Assembly (NCBI GenBank): GCA_900550925.1
Contig: URTU01000012.1
Location: 1 to 38,054, forward strand
Origin: an uncultured Alistipes sp.
Lineage (GTDB): Bacteria > Bacteroidota > Bacteroidia > Bacteroidales > Rikenellaceae
DNA length: 38,054 bases
Reading direction: 5' to 3'
Shown here piece by piece: positions 24,159 to 33,048 of the stretch; positions within the stretch are counted from its first letter, which is position 1, and every line of letters starts with the position of its first letter. The notes beneath the pieces are model-generated. The model saw only the letters and a list, made by a program, of their open reading frames with translations. It did not search any database and had not been told where the DNA came from. A program made the position numbers and the translations under genes.

Positions 24159-25823
24159 TCAGAGCAGTGTCAGCAGGATAACCTGCGCCAGCACCACCCT
24201 TACGAACATCGCCAGCGGATATACCGTTGCGTATGCCACCGAAGCCTTGTCACCTTCGATACTGTCATTGGCATATCCGAGCGCCATCGGGTTGGCCATG
24301 CTTCCGCACAGCATTCCGCACACCGACCCGAAGTCTATCTTGAAACAACGCAGCGATATAACGCCCATTATCATGACCGGGATCAACGTAATGGCAAATC
24401 CTACGGCAATCCACAACAGACCTTCGGGCCGCATTACCGTTTCGAAGAAGTGTGCACCGGCATCGAGCCCGAGGCAGGCCAGATAGAGTGACAGTCCCAG
24501 TTTTCGGAGCATAAGGTTTGCGCTGCGGGTCGTATATGTAACCAGGTGGAAACGGGGGCCGAACGTTCCGGCAAGGATGCCGACGATGATCGGACCGCCG
24601 GCCAGCCCCAGCTTCACCGGAGTACTGATCCCGGGCAGAGCCAGAGGTATCGACCCGACAGCCAGGCCGAGGAATATTCCGATGAATACCGATGTCAGAT
24701 ACGGCTCCTTCAATTCGCGGGATGCATTTCCGAGTACCTTTGCCACACGCTCGACCGAAGCCGCCTCGCCGACCACCATCACGCGGTCGCCTACCTGAAG
24801 AACCAGATCGGGCGTTGCCAACAGCGGCACTCCGCTGCGGTAGATGCGGCTTATGTTGATTCCGTAACTGTTGCGCAGGCGCAGCGACCCGAGGCGTTTT
24901 CCGTTGATCTCCGACCGCGTAATTACAATGCTGCGCGATATGAGCTGGCGGTCGATGGCATTCCAGTCGACATCGCTGCGGTTCCAGTTCGTCTCCTCGC
25001 GCTCTCCGAACAGCACTTCCAGAGTCTCCACGTCGCGTTCGGCCGTAATCACCAGCAGGCGGTCGCCTTCGGAAACCGTCGTCGTACTCTCGGGGATCGA
25101 AACCTTGCCGTCGTGCCAGATTCGCGAAATCACGAAATGGACATGGCTCAACTCGGCCAACTTGTGGATATCCATTCCGAAGATGGCCTGATTCCGTACC
25201 ACAAACGTGGCGATAAACGTATTGTTGACATGTTCCGTTTCGGGCTGGGCCAGGTCACTCTTGCGCACGAAGAACCGGCGCATGAGGATTATGGCCAGGA
25301 TAACACCCAGCACTCCGAGCGGATAGGTCACCGCACAACTCAACGCCGCACCGCTCGACGGAAGTCCCAACTGGGTCAATGTCTGTTGCGCAGCACCGAG
25401 TGCCGGTGTATTGGTTGTGGCGCCGCACAGGATACCTGCCATGTCGGAGAGTTGGATCGGTGTCACGTATGTCAGCGAGATTGCCATTACGGTACCCAAC
25501 GCCACAACACAAAGTCCGAGCATGTTCATCTTAAGGCCTCCGCTGCGGAAGGTGCTGAAGAATCCGGGCCCCACCTGCAGTCCCAATTCGTAGACGAATA
25601 TCACCAGACCGAAATTCTGTGCAAAGACGAGCATCTGCGGATCGACGCTCAGACCGATATGTCCGGCCAGGATTCCTATGAAGAATACGAATGCCACGCC
25701 GAGCGACACTCCCCGGACCTTGACCTTTCCCAGCAGCAGACCGACGGCGCAGATGATCGAGATGACCACCATTGCCTGAATGGAGGAGTGCTCGACAAAC
25801 AACGATTCGAACCAGTTCATCAT
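24159..25823 (-). CDS. AspT/YidE-type transporter with two RCK_C domains
   Basis: Inner-membrane protein of 554 residues of the aspartate:alanine exchanger superfamily. Hydrophobic helices fill residues about 10-190 (GLVIFVYELGLQVGPGFFST, CGATTNTPALGAAQQTL) and 375-554 (LSLYLACLGLDAGAHFF, CGMLCGSMANPMALGYAND), the two AspT half-repeats. Between them lie two TrkA-C (RCK_C) domains, about 205-285 and 290-370, with VSEGDRLLVITAERD and LQVGDRVMVVGEAASVERV, which usually bind a ligand and gate transport. The start overlaps the S46 peptidase stop by ATGA. The substrate is not proven; AspT itself exchanges aspartate for alanine, which would suit a partner peptidase releasing acidic dipeptides. Confidence 0.92.
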   Translation of the reverse strand: MMNWFESLFVEHSSIQAMVVISIICAVGLLLGKVKVRGVSLGVAFVFFIGILAGHIGLSVDPQMLVFAQNFGLVIFVYELGLQVGPGFFSTFRSGGLKMNMLGLCVVALGTVMAISLTYVTPIQLSDMAGILCGATTNTPALGAAQQTLTQLGLPSSGAALSCAVTYPLGVLGVILAIILMRRFFVRKSDLAQPETEHVNNTFIATFVVRNQAIFGMDIHKLAELSHVHFVISRIWHDGKVSIPESTTTVSEGDRLLVITAERDVETLEVLFGEREETNWNRSDVDWNAIDRQLISRSIVITRSEINGKRLGSLRLRNSYGINISRIYRSGVPLLATPDLVLQVGDRVMVVGEAASVERVAKVLGNASRELKEPYLTSVFIGIFLGLAVGSIPLALPGISTPVKLGLAGGPIIVGILAGTFGPRFHLVTYTTRSANLMLRKLGLSLYLACLGLDAGAHFFETVMRPEGLLWIAVGFAITLIPVMIMGVISLRCFKIDFGSVCGMLCGSMANPMALGYANDSIEGDKASVAYATVYPLAMFVRVVLAQVILLTLL

Positions 25824-27931
25824 TCAGCCTCCCCGACTCCCATTTCGTCCAACAGATACGATGCGCCTCCGATCCGGTCGATCACGAACAGGACGTAACG
25901 GATGTCGACAGCGATGTTGCGGCAGATCTGCGGGTCGAATTCGATGTCGCTCATTGTCGAGAGCCATGTCCGGTCGAAATTGATGCCGATCAGGCAGCCG
26001 TCACCGTTGATGACCGGCGAACCCGAATTGCCGCCAGTCGTATGGTTCGAGGCGATGAAGGCCACCGGAACCGTGTAACGACCACCGATCATCGTCCCCC
26101 AACGGCCGTAATCCTTCGATTCGTATATCTCGTACAGCTGCTGCGGAACGGCATAGTCTGAGATCGCAGGATCGTATTTCTCGATAATGCCGTCCAGCGT
26201 CGTACAGTGCTTGTGATAGATACCGTCGGCGGCATCGTAACCGCCAACCTTGCCATAGGCCACGCGCAGCGTCAGATTGGCATCGGGGAAGAAGGCCTCC
26301 TCACTGTCGAACTCCATCAGCGCACGCATGTAGGGACGGTACCAGAGGGCGATCTGCGGTGCATCACTCATGTTGCGGTAGCGGCGTGCCGAGAAGTGCC
26401 CGCACAGCGCAAATTCGTTGAGCAGCTCCTGCATCATGTCGTTCTCGATGGCCGCCGAATATGCAGCACTGTCGGCCGCAACCCCGGCAAACCGTTCGGG
26501 TGAGGTGAAGCGGCTGCTATCGAACATGGCATCGACATACTTCTCAACGCTGCCATATTCGGCAATCCGGTCGGTCAGGTACTTCGGAACGTATTCGGCC
26601 GGAATATCCTTCATGAACTCATTGATCATCGCCACCGCAACGTCACGGTCGATCGCCGGCACATAGTCCTTGAAGAATGCCGCCACGGCAGCATTGTCGG
26701 CCGCCGGACGCGCCCCGCAAATATATCGTGTCACCTGAGCCAGTTCAATGGCATTGATCGACTCGGCGAAATATTCGCTGCGGAAGTAGGCATCGCGCAG
26801 CGAAGCATAAGCCGCATGCATCGAATCGAGCAGGTGGGCATATTCGGGACGCTGCGACGCCCATTCGGCAAATTGCGCCTCATATCGGCGTTTCTTCTCG
26901 ACCGTACCCAGTCGTTTCAGCCCAAGCACCTCGCCCTGCCACTTCTTCCACGCATTGGCTATGTTGGCATGCTTGGCGGCATACTGTATCCGCACGGCCG
27001 GATCCTTCTCCTGAGCCTTCGAGATGATGTCGAGGCGCAGCGTACGCAGTTTGATCTTTGCCGGATCGGACCACTCGGCCACATACTCCGCCGCATCCGA
27101 AATGACATATCGCTGCGTATTTCCCGGGAAACCGTAGATCATCGTGAAATCACCCTCCTCGACCCCGTCGACCGAGATCTCGAAGTGGCGTTTGGGGCGG
27201 TACGGCACATTTTCGGGCGAATAGTCGGCCGGACGGTTGTCCTTGCCGGCATAGACGCGGAAGACCGAAAAGTCACCCGTATGGCGCGGCCACATCCAGT
27301 TGTCGGTATCGCCGCCGAACTTGCCTATCGCCGAGGGCGGTGCACCGACCAGACGTACGTCGGTAAATTTCTCGTAGACGAACAGGAAGTACTGATTGCC
27401 GTAATAGAGCGATTCGACCGAGGCGTCGTAACGTCCGTTCTCAGATGCTTTATCTCTGATTTTCTTCTCATTGGATGCGATTACCTGATTTCGGGCTTCA
27501 GTATCCATGTCATCCTTGACACCACGCAGCACCTCGTCGGTCACATCCTCCATCCGGACCAGGAACGCAACATACATCCCCGGATTGGGCAGCTCCTCGG
27601 TACGCGACATCGCCCAGAAGCCGTTGGCCAGATAGTCGTGTTCGACACTGCTGTGCTTCTGTATCGCGCCGTAACCGCAATGGTGGTTGGTCAGCAGCAG
27701 ACCCTCGGGCGAAACAATCTCGCCCGTGCAGCCGCCGTCGAACAGCACCACGGCATCCTTCATCGAGGCCTGGTTTATGCTGTATATGTCTTCGGCGGTC
27801 AGGCGGAACCCTTTGGCCCGCATGTCGTCGATACGCGAACCGATAAGGCTCGGAAGCCACATCCCCTCGTCGGCCGCAGCCGAAACGACCGAAAACATGG
27901 CAACTAAAATGGTTAAAATACGCAGTTTCAT
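25820..27931 (-). CDS. S46 family dipeptidyl-peptidase, DPP11-like
   Basis: Periplasmic serine exopeptidase removing N-terminal dipeptides. The 703 residues start with a signal peptide (MKLRILTILVAMFSVVSAAA). The catalytic triad is visible: H84 in LLTNHHCGYGAI, the Asp in WPRHTGDFSVFRVY and S636 in HTTGGNSGSPVINGDG. In this family a residue 18 positions after the serine sets P1 preference: Gly in DPP7 (hydrophobic), Arg in DPP11 (Asp/Glu). Here it is R654 in LIGINFDRTW, so Asp/Glu specificity is inferred. It overlaps by 4 nt with the AspT-type transporter gene downstream, and a TACTTTTG box precedes it at 27968. Confidence 0.93.
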   Translation of the reverse strand: MKLRILTILVAMFSVVSAAADEGMWLPSLIGSRIDDMRAKGFRLTAEDIYSINQASMKDAVVLFDGGCTGEIVSPEGLLLTNHHCGYGAIQKHSSVEHDYLANGFWAMSRTEELPNPGMYVAFLVRMEDVTDEVLRGVKDDMDTEARNQVIASNEKKIRDKASENGRYDASVESLYYGNQYFLFVYEKFTDVRLVGAPPSAIGKFGGDTDNWMWPRHTGDFSVFRVYAGKDNRPADYSPENVPYRPKRHFEISVDGVEEGDFTMIYGFPGNTQRYVISDAAEYVAEWSDPAKIKLRTLRLDIISKAQEKDPAVRIQYAAKHANIANAWKKWQGEVLGLKRLGTVEKKRRYEAQFAEWASQRPEYAHLLDSMHAAYASLRDAYFRSEYFAESINAIELAQVTRYICGARPAADNAAVAAFFKDYVPAIDRDVAVAMINEFMKDIPAEYVPKYLTDRIAEYGSVEKYVDAMFDSSRFTSPERFAGVAADSAAYSAAIENDMMQELLNEFALCGHFSARRYRNMSDAPQIALWYRPYMRALMEFDSEEAFFPDANLTLRVAYGKVGGYDAADGIYHKHCTTLDGIIEKYDPAISDYAVPQQLYEIYESKDYGRWGTMIGGRYTVPVAFIASNHTTGGNSGSPVINGDGCLIGINFDRTWLSTMSDIEFDPQICRNIAVDIRYVLFVIDRIGGASYLLDEMGVGEAE

Positions 27932-27967
27932 ATCGTATAAAGGTTTATTTCATTCAGTTTCCGGCGG

Positions 27968-27975
27968 CAAAAGTA
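27968..27975 (-). promoter_or_regulatory. -7 box upstream of the S46 peptidase
   Basis: The complement reads TACTTTTG (TAnnTTTG), 36 nt before the ATG at 27931. The -33 region is poor. Confidence 0.55.
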
Positions 27976-27986
27976 AACTTTTTCCG

Positions 27987-28580
27987 TTATTTTACGAAAT
28001 CCGACAGCGCCGTATAGAGCCTTTGTACGGGCAAACCCATCACATTGTAGAACGAACCCTCGATGCTCTCGATACCCACATAGCCGATCCACTCCTGAAT
28101 ACCGTAGCTTCCGGCCTTGTCCATCGGGCGGTAATGTTCGACATAATACCCGATCTCCTCCTCGTCCAGCGGACGGAATGTGACGCTGCTCGCAACCGAA
28201 AAGCTCTCGGTGCGCCGTGCCGACCTCAGCACCACACCCGTAACCACACGGTGAGTCCGACCCGACAACTTCCGCAACATCCGCACGGCATCGTCGGCAT
28301 CCGACGGCTTGCCAAGGATCTCCCCGCCGACGATCACCACCGTATCGGCCGTCAGGAGGATGTCACGCTCACCGAGCTGTGCCGGATAACCCTTGCTCTT
28401 GAGGCCTGCAAGGTATAGAGGCACCTCGTCGGCCGGCAGGTCGTGCGGGTATATCTCCTCGACCTCGTAACTCTCGGCAAGTTCGAACTCCAGGTCGCAA
28501 CCGGCCAGCAACTGCCGGCGCCGCGGCGAATGGCTCGCAAGGATCAGCCGATAACCGGGAAGTTTTTCATTCAACAGCAT
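27987..28580 (-). CDS. maf: Maf-like nucleotide pyrophosphatase
   Basis: House-cleaning enzyme hydrolysing non-canonical or excess nucleoside triphosphates (dTTP/UTP type in its closest relatives). The 197 residues show LILASHSPRRRQLL near the N-terminus (SHSPRR 16-21), the metal/catalytic Asp79 in LTADTVVIVGGEILGKP, and SGRTHRVVTGVVL, then DKAGSYGIQE and IEGSFYNVMGLPV at the C-terminus. It lies 18 nt after the FAH-family gene in the long - strand run, the last gene before the S46 promoter. Confidence 0.95.
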   Translation of the reverse strand: MLLNEKLPGYRLILASHSPRRRQLLAGCDLEFELAESYEVEEIYPHDLPADEVPLYLAGLKSKGYPAQLGERDILLTADTVVIVGGEILGKPSDADDAVRMLRKLSGRTHRVVTGVVLRSARRTESFSVASSVTFRPLDEEEIGYYVEHYRPMDKAGSYGIQEWIGYVGIESIEGSFYNVMGLPVQRLYTALSDFVK

Positions 28581-28598
28581 ATCAACATTTTATTTCAT

Positions 28599-29219
28599 TT
28601 ATCTAATGTCAAAGTCGAGCAGTTTAACGCCCTCCAGCGTCGCTACAATATTGTCACCCTCGGCAACCGGCCCCACGCCTACCGGCGTACCGGTATAGAT
28701 CAGGTCACCCATCTTCAACGTCACGAATTCGGACAGATAGCTGATTATCCGGTTGACCGTGAAGATCATCTCCGAAGTCGAGGCCGACTGCCGTACCTCA
28801 CCGTTCAGCCGCATCTCGAAGTGCAGGTTCTGTACATCGCCTCCCAACTCCGACAGCGGCAGGAAACGCGGCGACAGGGCTGCCGAATGGTCGAAGGCCT
28901 TGCTTGCCTCCCACGGTTCGCCGGCCGCTGCAGCAGCACGCTGCAGGTCGCGGGCCGTAAAGTCGATCCCGAGCCCGACCTCATCGTAATAGCGGTGTGC
29001 AAAACGCTCGTCGATATGTTTCCCCACGCGGTTGATCCGCACGACCAGCTCCGTCTCGTAATGCACCTCGCGACTGAACGAAGGGATGTAAAACGGATCG
29101 TTGTTGCGCAACAGCGCCGTATCGGGTTTCATGAAAAAGATCGGGTGTTCGGGTATTCCACCCATCCCAAGCTCGGCCACATGCGCCGCGTAATTGCGTC
29201 CTATACAGAATATCTTCAT
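28599..29219 (-). CDS. Fumarylacetoacetate hydrolase family enzyme
   Basis: FAH-fold enzyme of 206 residues, the small single-domain form (FAHD1-like) that acts on beta-keto acids such as acylpyruvates or oxaloacetate. It starts directly with KIFCIGRNYAAHVAE, the usual N-terminus of this branch. Metal ligands are E55 and E57 in HYETELVV and D86 in GLGIDFTARDLQ; later MIFTVNRIISYLS and GDLIYTGTPVGVGPV are the family signatures. The exact substrate cannot be told. Its ATG overlaps the DUF3784 stop as ATGA. Confidence 0.94.
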   Translation of the reverse strand: MKIFCIGRNYAAHVAELGMGGIPEHPIFFMKPDTALLRNNDPFYIPSFSREVHYETELVVRINRVGKHIDERFAHRYYDEVGLGIDFTARDLQRAAAAAGEPWEASKAFDHSAALSPRFLPLSELGGDVQNLHFEMRLNGEVRQSASTSEMIFTVNRIISYLSEFVTLKMGDLIYTGTPVGVGPVAEGDNIVATLEGVKLLDFDIR

Positions 29220-29569
29220 CTCCTGAAACGTTTCATAAATCCTTTGTCATACCTCCACGAACACCATACCGCCCCGACAACAATCAATACGATCGGCACT
29301 CCGAGGCTGATACCGACTATCCACTGGCCGCACGCCGCCAGAATCCACGGCAGGGCCGCAACAGCTCCGGCCAACGCCACGACGGCACTGATTGTGAGCA
29401 GCCGCGACAGGAAACGACCCGTTGCCGGAAGATCCACCAGCCGTTTCCGCTCGGGCGACATGGTGTTGTAACCCGCAATAGTCTCGGGATAACGCGCTAC
29501 CAGACGTCCGACGGCGTAGTAGATCGCAGCCGTCAGCAGTGCCGGGAGAAGCATGATCCAGTGTTCCAT
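29216..29569 (-). CDS. DUF3784 family small membrane protein
   Basis: Integral membrane protein of 117 residues with three hydrophobic segments: about 4-24 (WIMLLPALLTAAIYYAVGRL), 57-80 (TISAVVALAGAVAALPWILA) and 84-104 (WIVGISLGVPIVLIVVGAVW). The loop YPETIAGYNTMSPERKR is the recognisable core of DUF3784 proteins. The C-terminus is basic. The function is unknown. It overlaps the FAH-family gene by 4 nt and lies 75 nt after lpxB, so it belongs to the same transcription unit. Confidence 0.87.
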   Translation of the reverse strand: MEHWIMLLPALLTAAIYYAVGRLVARYPETIAGYNTMSPERKRLVDLPATGRFLSRLLTISAVVALAGAVAALPWILAACGQWIVGISLGVPIVLIVVGAVWCSWRYDKGFMKRFRR

Positions 29570-29644
29570 ACAAAAGTCGTGGTTCTGGTTCTCTGTTCGG
29601 TGTCTTATGCAGGGCTATTGGCTACATGTGGCCAAAGCCGCCAA

Positions 29645-30784
29645 TTATTTGTTTGCCGGTTTCTTCAGTTCATCGACCATCCGCCGTGCAAAACGGTCAC
29701 TCGCTCCAGGACCGCCTATGATCCGGCGCAGTTCGTCGAAGTCGTCGAGCATCCGCTGGCGCTTGCCGCCGCCCGGAAGGATTGCCCGCAGTTCGGCCAC
29801 AGCCTCCGCCCTGTCGTAACCCGACTGTATGATTTCGCGCACCGACTCCCGGCCGAGATTGAGATTTACCAACGATACGTAAGGCACCTTCAGCACATAC
29901 GGCCGCAACTTGATATTGATCCACAACGTTCTGTAAACCACCACTTCGGGCACTCCGAACAGAGCCGTTTCGAGCGTCGCCGTACCCGAAGTCACGATGG
30001 CCGCCGAGGCCGAATGCAACAATTCGTATGTACAGTCGCAGAGATAGCGCACCGGAGCATCGCCGATCGCCTTCTCGTAGAGCGCACGGTCAATCCACGG
30101 CACCCCGGCAACCACGAACTGCATCCCGGGGAACTGGCGGGCGAGATCGGCCATCATGGGCAGGTTGTCGGATATTTCGCCGCGACGGCTGCCAGCCAGC
30201 AGAGCCACTATCGGGCGCTCATCGAGGCCATGCTCCGCAACGAACTCCTCGCGCGAGGGCAGCGACTTGCGGCGGTGTTCTATGGCATCGACCAGCGGAT
30301 TGCCCTCGAAAACAGGCTCGATGCCATGTTTCGGGAAGTATTTGCACTCGAACGGGAAGATCACGAAGAGCCGGTCGACATACTTCTGTATCGACCTGAC
30401 ACGCCATTCGCGCCACGCCCACACCTTCGGGGCGATATAGTAGAATGTCCGGATGCCGTGCCGGTGTGCAAATTCGGCCATCCGCATGTTGAAGCCCGGG
30501 TAGTCGATCAATATCAGCACATCGGGTGCGTAGGCCAGGATATCCTCCTTGCACTCGCGGATCTGGCGGCAGATCGTACCATAATTCCTGATAACCTGCA
30601 CGATACCGAAAAACGATGTCTCGCGATAGTGTTTGCGCAGGTTCTCGGCACCGCCCGCTTCGGCCATCTTGTCGCCGCCCCAGAACCGGAACCCGGCCTG
30701 CGGATCGGACAGCTTGAGTCCTTCGATCAGATTTGCCCCGTGCAGGTCTCCCGACGGTTCGCCTGCTATCAGATAATATTTCAT
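29645..30784 (-). CDS. lpxB: Lipid-A-disaccharide synthase
   Basis: Glycosyltransferase (family GT19) joining UDP-diacylglucosamine and lipid X to form the lipid A disaccharide at the cytoplasmic face of the inner membrane. The 379 residues show MKYYLIAGEPSGDLHGANLI at the start, LIDYPGFNMRMA, YYIAPKVWAWREWR, FPFECKYFPKHG with VFEGNPLVD, LLAGSRRGEI and SGTATLETALFGVPEVV, all conserved in LpxB. It follows trmD by 52 nt. Confidence 0.96.
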   Translation of the reverse strand: MKYYLIAGEPSGDLHGANLIEGLKLSDPQAGFRFWGGDKMAEAGGAENLRKHYRETSFFGIVQVIRNYGTICRQIRECKEDILAYAPDVLILIDYPGFNMRMAEFAHRHGIRTFYYIAPKVWAWREWRVRSIQKYVDRLFVIFPFECKYFPKHGIEPVFEGNPLVDAIEHRRKSLPSREEFVAEHGLDERPIVALLAGSRRGEISDNLPMMADLARQFPGMQFVVAGVPWIDRALYEKAIGDAPVRYLCDCTYELLHSASAAIVTSGTATLETALFGVPEVVVYRTLWINIKLRPYVLKVPYVSLVNLNLGRESVREIIQSGYDRAEAVAELRAILPGGGKRQRMLDDFDELRRIIGGPGASDRFARRMVDELKKPANK

Positions 30785-30836
30785 AAATCTCGTTGTTTCA
30801 ATACAGTATTGTCTGCCACCTCAACCGAAGCACAAT

Positions 30837-31547
30837 CTACTTGCATCCCTTCGGAGCAGATTCGCCCTCCTCCCCCAGCAGGTCCGGACGCAGGCGGCGG
30901 GTACGTTCGAAGGCCTGCTCCTCGTGCCAGCGGTCGATCTCGGCGAAATTGCCCGACAACAGCACATCCGGAACCCGCCAGCCGCGAAACTCCGCCGGCC
31001 GCGTATAAACCGGAGGCGCCAACAGGTTGTCCTGGAAGCAGTCGGTCAGGGCCGACGACTCGTCACCGATCGCCCCGGGCAGCAGCCGAACCACCGAATC
31101 GGCTATGACACACGCTGCCAGCTCGCCGCCCGTCAGCACATAATCTCCGATCGAGATCTCGCGCGTGATCAGATGCTCGCGGATACGGTGGTCGATACCC
31201 TTGTAGTGCCCGCACAGGATGATTATGTTTTCGAGCGTCGAGAGGCGGTTGGCCTCATGCTGGTCGTACTGAATCCCGTCGGGCGAGGTGTAGATGATCT
31301 CGTCGTAACGGCGCTCGGCCTGCAGTTTCTCGACCAGTTCGAAAACCGGTTCGCACTTCATCACCATCCCGGCCTCGCCCCCGAACGGATAGTCATCCGT
31401 GGTACGGTGGCGGTCATGGGCATAGTCGTGCAGGTTGTGGATCACGATCTCGACCAGTCCACGCTCCTGCGCACGTCGCAATATGGATTCGTTGAGCGGC
31501 GATTCAAGCAGCTCCGGAACCGATGTCAGTATGTCGATGCGCATCAT
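30837..31547 (-). CDS. trmD: tRNA (guanine-37-N1)-methyltransferase
   Basis: Methylates G37 next to the anticodon to prevent +1 frameshifting. The 236 residues carry the SPOUT knot: FGGEAGMVMKCEPVF, IILCGHYKGIDHRI, EISIGDYVLTGGELA and, at the end of the core, YTRPAEFRGWRVPDVLLSGN. In many bacteria trmD sits with rpsP, rimM and rplS; here it lies between fkbM-type and lpxB genes. The first ATG (31547) overlaps the FkbM stop as ATGA; a second ATG at 31544 is also usable. Confidence 0.96.
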   Translation of the reverse strand: MMRIDILTSVPELLESPLNESILRRAQERGLVEIVIHNLHDYAHDRHRTTDDYPFGGEAGMVMKCEPVFELVEKLQAERRYDEIIYTSPDGIQYDQHEANRLSTLENIIILCGHYKGIDHRIREHLITREISIGDYVLTGGELAACVIADSVVRLLPGAIGDESSALTDCFQDNLLAPPVYTRPAEFRGWRVPDVLLSGNFAEIDRWHEEQAFERTRRLRPDLLGEEGESAPKGCK

Positions 31548-32293
31548 TTCGTTTCAGGTTTGTCGCCCGCAGGCATGAATATGATATCCTTCTCCTCGCT
31601 GTACGACACCGGAACCATGACTCCGTGCTCGAGCATGTAACCCGAATAGCCGAGCCCGCTAAAAAGATCGATGATCCGGCGGCGGTTCTCCCCGCCAGTC
31701 TCGATCAGCACCGTCGGCCGGAAACGCTCCAGTAACGGCAGCATTTCGTGCATGACGTGCAGTTCGTATCCCTCGATATCGCACTTGATGAAGTCGAGCC
31801 GTTTCAGGTCGGCAAAGAGTTCGCTGCCGCGGCGCATCTCGGCACGGTACTCGACATCGGCACTCCCGCCGCTCTCGTTGACGAAATTCTGGCCCGTACC
31901 GAGGTAACCCGTTTCGCGGGCCGAATCGTTCGCCATCGTAATCTCACCATCCTGTTCTCCGAGCGCATAGGGCAGGATCGTCACGTTGCGGCTGCGGCGC
32001 AGATTGTGTCGCAGCACCTCAAGTACCGGCGGCATCGGCTCTACGGAGTAGACATGCCCACGCTCCCCGACCAGCTTCGACAACGGTCGCGAATAGTATC
32101 CCAGATTTGCGCCGATATCTATCGCCACATCTCCTCTTCCGACCAGTTCGGGCAGATAGTAGACATACTCCGTTTCGGGCGCATAACGGCCGAGCCCCAG
32201 CCGCCGCCACAGAAAAAACAACCGGCTGACAGCCCGCAGGTATCCCTCGAGCGGCAGCAGCCGATAAAGCATCTTATGAATGAATCTTTTCAC
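31544..32293 (-). CDS. FkbM family methyltransferase
   Basis: SAM-dependent methyltransferase of 249 residues. The SAM site is VAIDIGANLGYYS (56-68), followed by VYSVEPMPPVLEVLRHNL and the FkbM-type FIKCDIEGYELHVMHEM and PTVLIETG. The N-terminus is basic and amphipathic (KRFIHKMLYRLL), suggesting membrane contact. FkbM proteins O-methylate sugars, polyketides and other small molecules; proximity to lpxB makes a surface glycan or lipid acceptor conceivable but unproven. It follows the frameshifted MBL gene by 42 nt and overlaps trmD by 4 nt. Confidence 0.9.
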   Translation of the reverse strand: MKRFIHKMLYRLLPLEGYLRAVSRLFFLWRRLGLGRYAPETEYVYYLPELVGRGDVAIDIGANLGYYSRPLSKLVGERGHVYSVEPMPPVLEVLRHNLRRSRNVTILPYALGEQDGEITMANDSARETGYLGTGQNFVNESGGSADVEYRAEMRRGSELFADLKRLDFIKCDIEGYELHVMHEMLPLLERFRPTVLIETGGENRRRIIDLFSGLGYSGYMLEHGVMVPVSYSEEKDIIFMPAGDKPETK

Positions 32294-32335
32294 CGAATAA
32301 AACTTTTACAATCCACCGCGGCAGCCTCAACCCGC

Positions 32336-32996
32336 TCAGCTGCGATAGTCGACCTCGTGGTTGAGCACCTCCGTAACGAACGGGTTGTAGAGCGTTTCAT
32401 GGCCGATGTTCGACTCGGGGCCGTGGCCCGGGAAGAACTTGACATCGTCGCCCAGCGGCACGATACGGTCCAGAATCGAGCGCATGATCCACGAGTAGTC
32501 GCCACCCGGGAGGTCCGTCCGGCCGATGCTCTCCTTAAACAGCGTATCGCCCGTAAACAGCATCTTGCCCTCCTCATAGTAGAGGCAGACGTGGCCCGGA
32601 GTATGTCCCGGCGTAGGGATTATCTTCATCCGGCAGCCGCCGAACACGATTTCGTCCCGGTCCTTGAGGTCGATGTCGATCGTCGGCGAGGCTATCGAGG
32701 CCAACCCGAACATCGCGGCCTGTTGCGATGCGCTCGCCAGCAGAAAACCGTCGTCCGACGAGAGTGCATACGGGATTCCGAACTCCTGTTTCAGGACATC
32801 TACCCCAAGTATATGGTCTATATGGCCGTGTGTCCCGACGATCATTTCGGGTTTCAGACCCTTGCGGCACGGCCGCCGTTTCGGTACGGTTGCTGCAACC
32901 GGGATCCACAATAATGCAACGGTCTCCATCCTTGTCTGCAACCACATAGGTATTCTCCTGGAAAGCGTTGACGCTGAAAAGTGCTATGTCGATCAT
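32336..32996 (-). pseudogene. MBL-fold hydrolase (GloB-like), frameshifted
   Basis: Remains of a metallo-beta-lactamase-fold hydrolase of the hydroxyacylglutathione-hydrolase type. From the ATG at 32996 the first frame reads MIDIALFSVNAFQENTYVVA and CIIVDPGCSNRTE, the normal N-terminus; the rest, from GLKPEMIVGTHGHIDHILG through TPGHTPGH, FTGDTLF and FFPGHGPES, is in another frame. The switch lies in the 19 nt at 32861-32879 (six codons plus one base). The metal motif HGHIDH is intact in the second frame. A promoter at 33018-33048 remains. Either a real indel broke the gene, or this is a sequencing error. An internal start could give only a fragment lacking the first strands. Confidence 0.85.
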
Positions 32997-33017
32997 GTCT
33001 TGTCGAATAAACTGCCA

Positions 33018-33048
33018 CAAAGTTATCTAAATTTACTCCAATTACCAA
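33018..33048 (-). promoter_or_regulatory. Promoter upstream of the frameshifted MBL gene
   Basis: The - strand shows TTGG (complement of 33045-33048), a 19-nt spacer and TAACTTTG (complement of 33018-33025). It probably also drives the fkbM-trmD-lpxB run, which would explain why it is kept. Confidence 0.7.

Noticed and set aside
26816..27907. Long + strand frame of 363 codons
   Set aside because: Antisense to the S46 peptidase, with no domain of its own.
29561..31108. Long + strand frame of 515 codons
   Set aside because: Antisense to lpxB and trmD; its Arg/His-rich content is typical of shadow frames.
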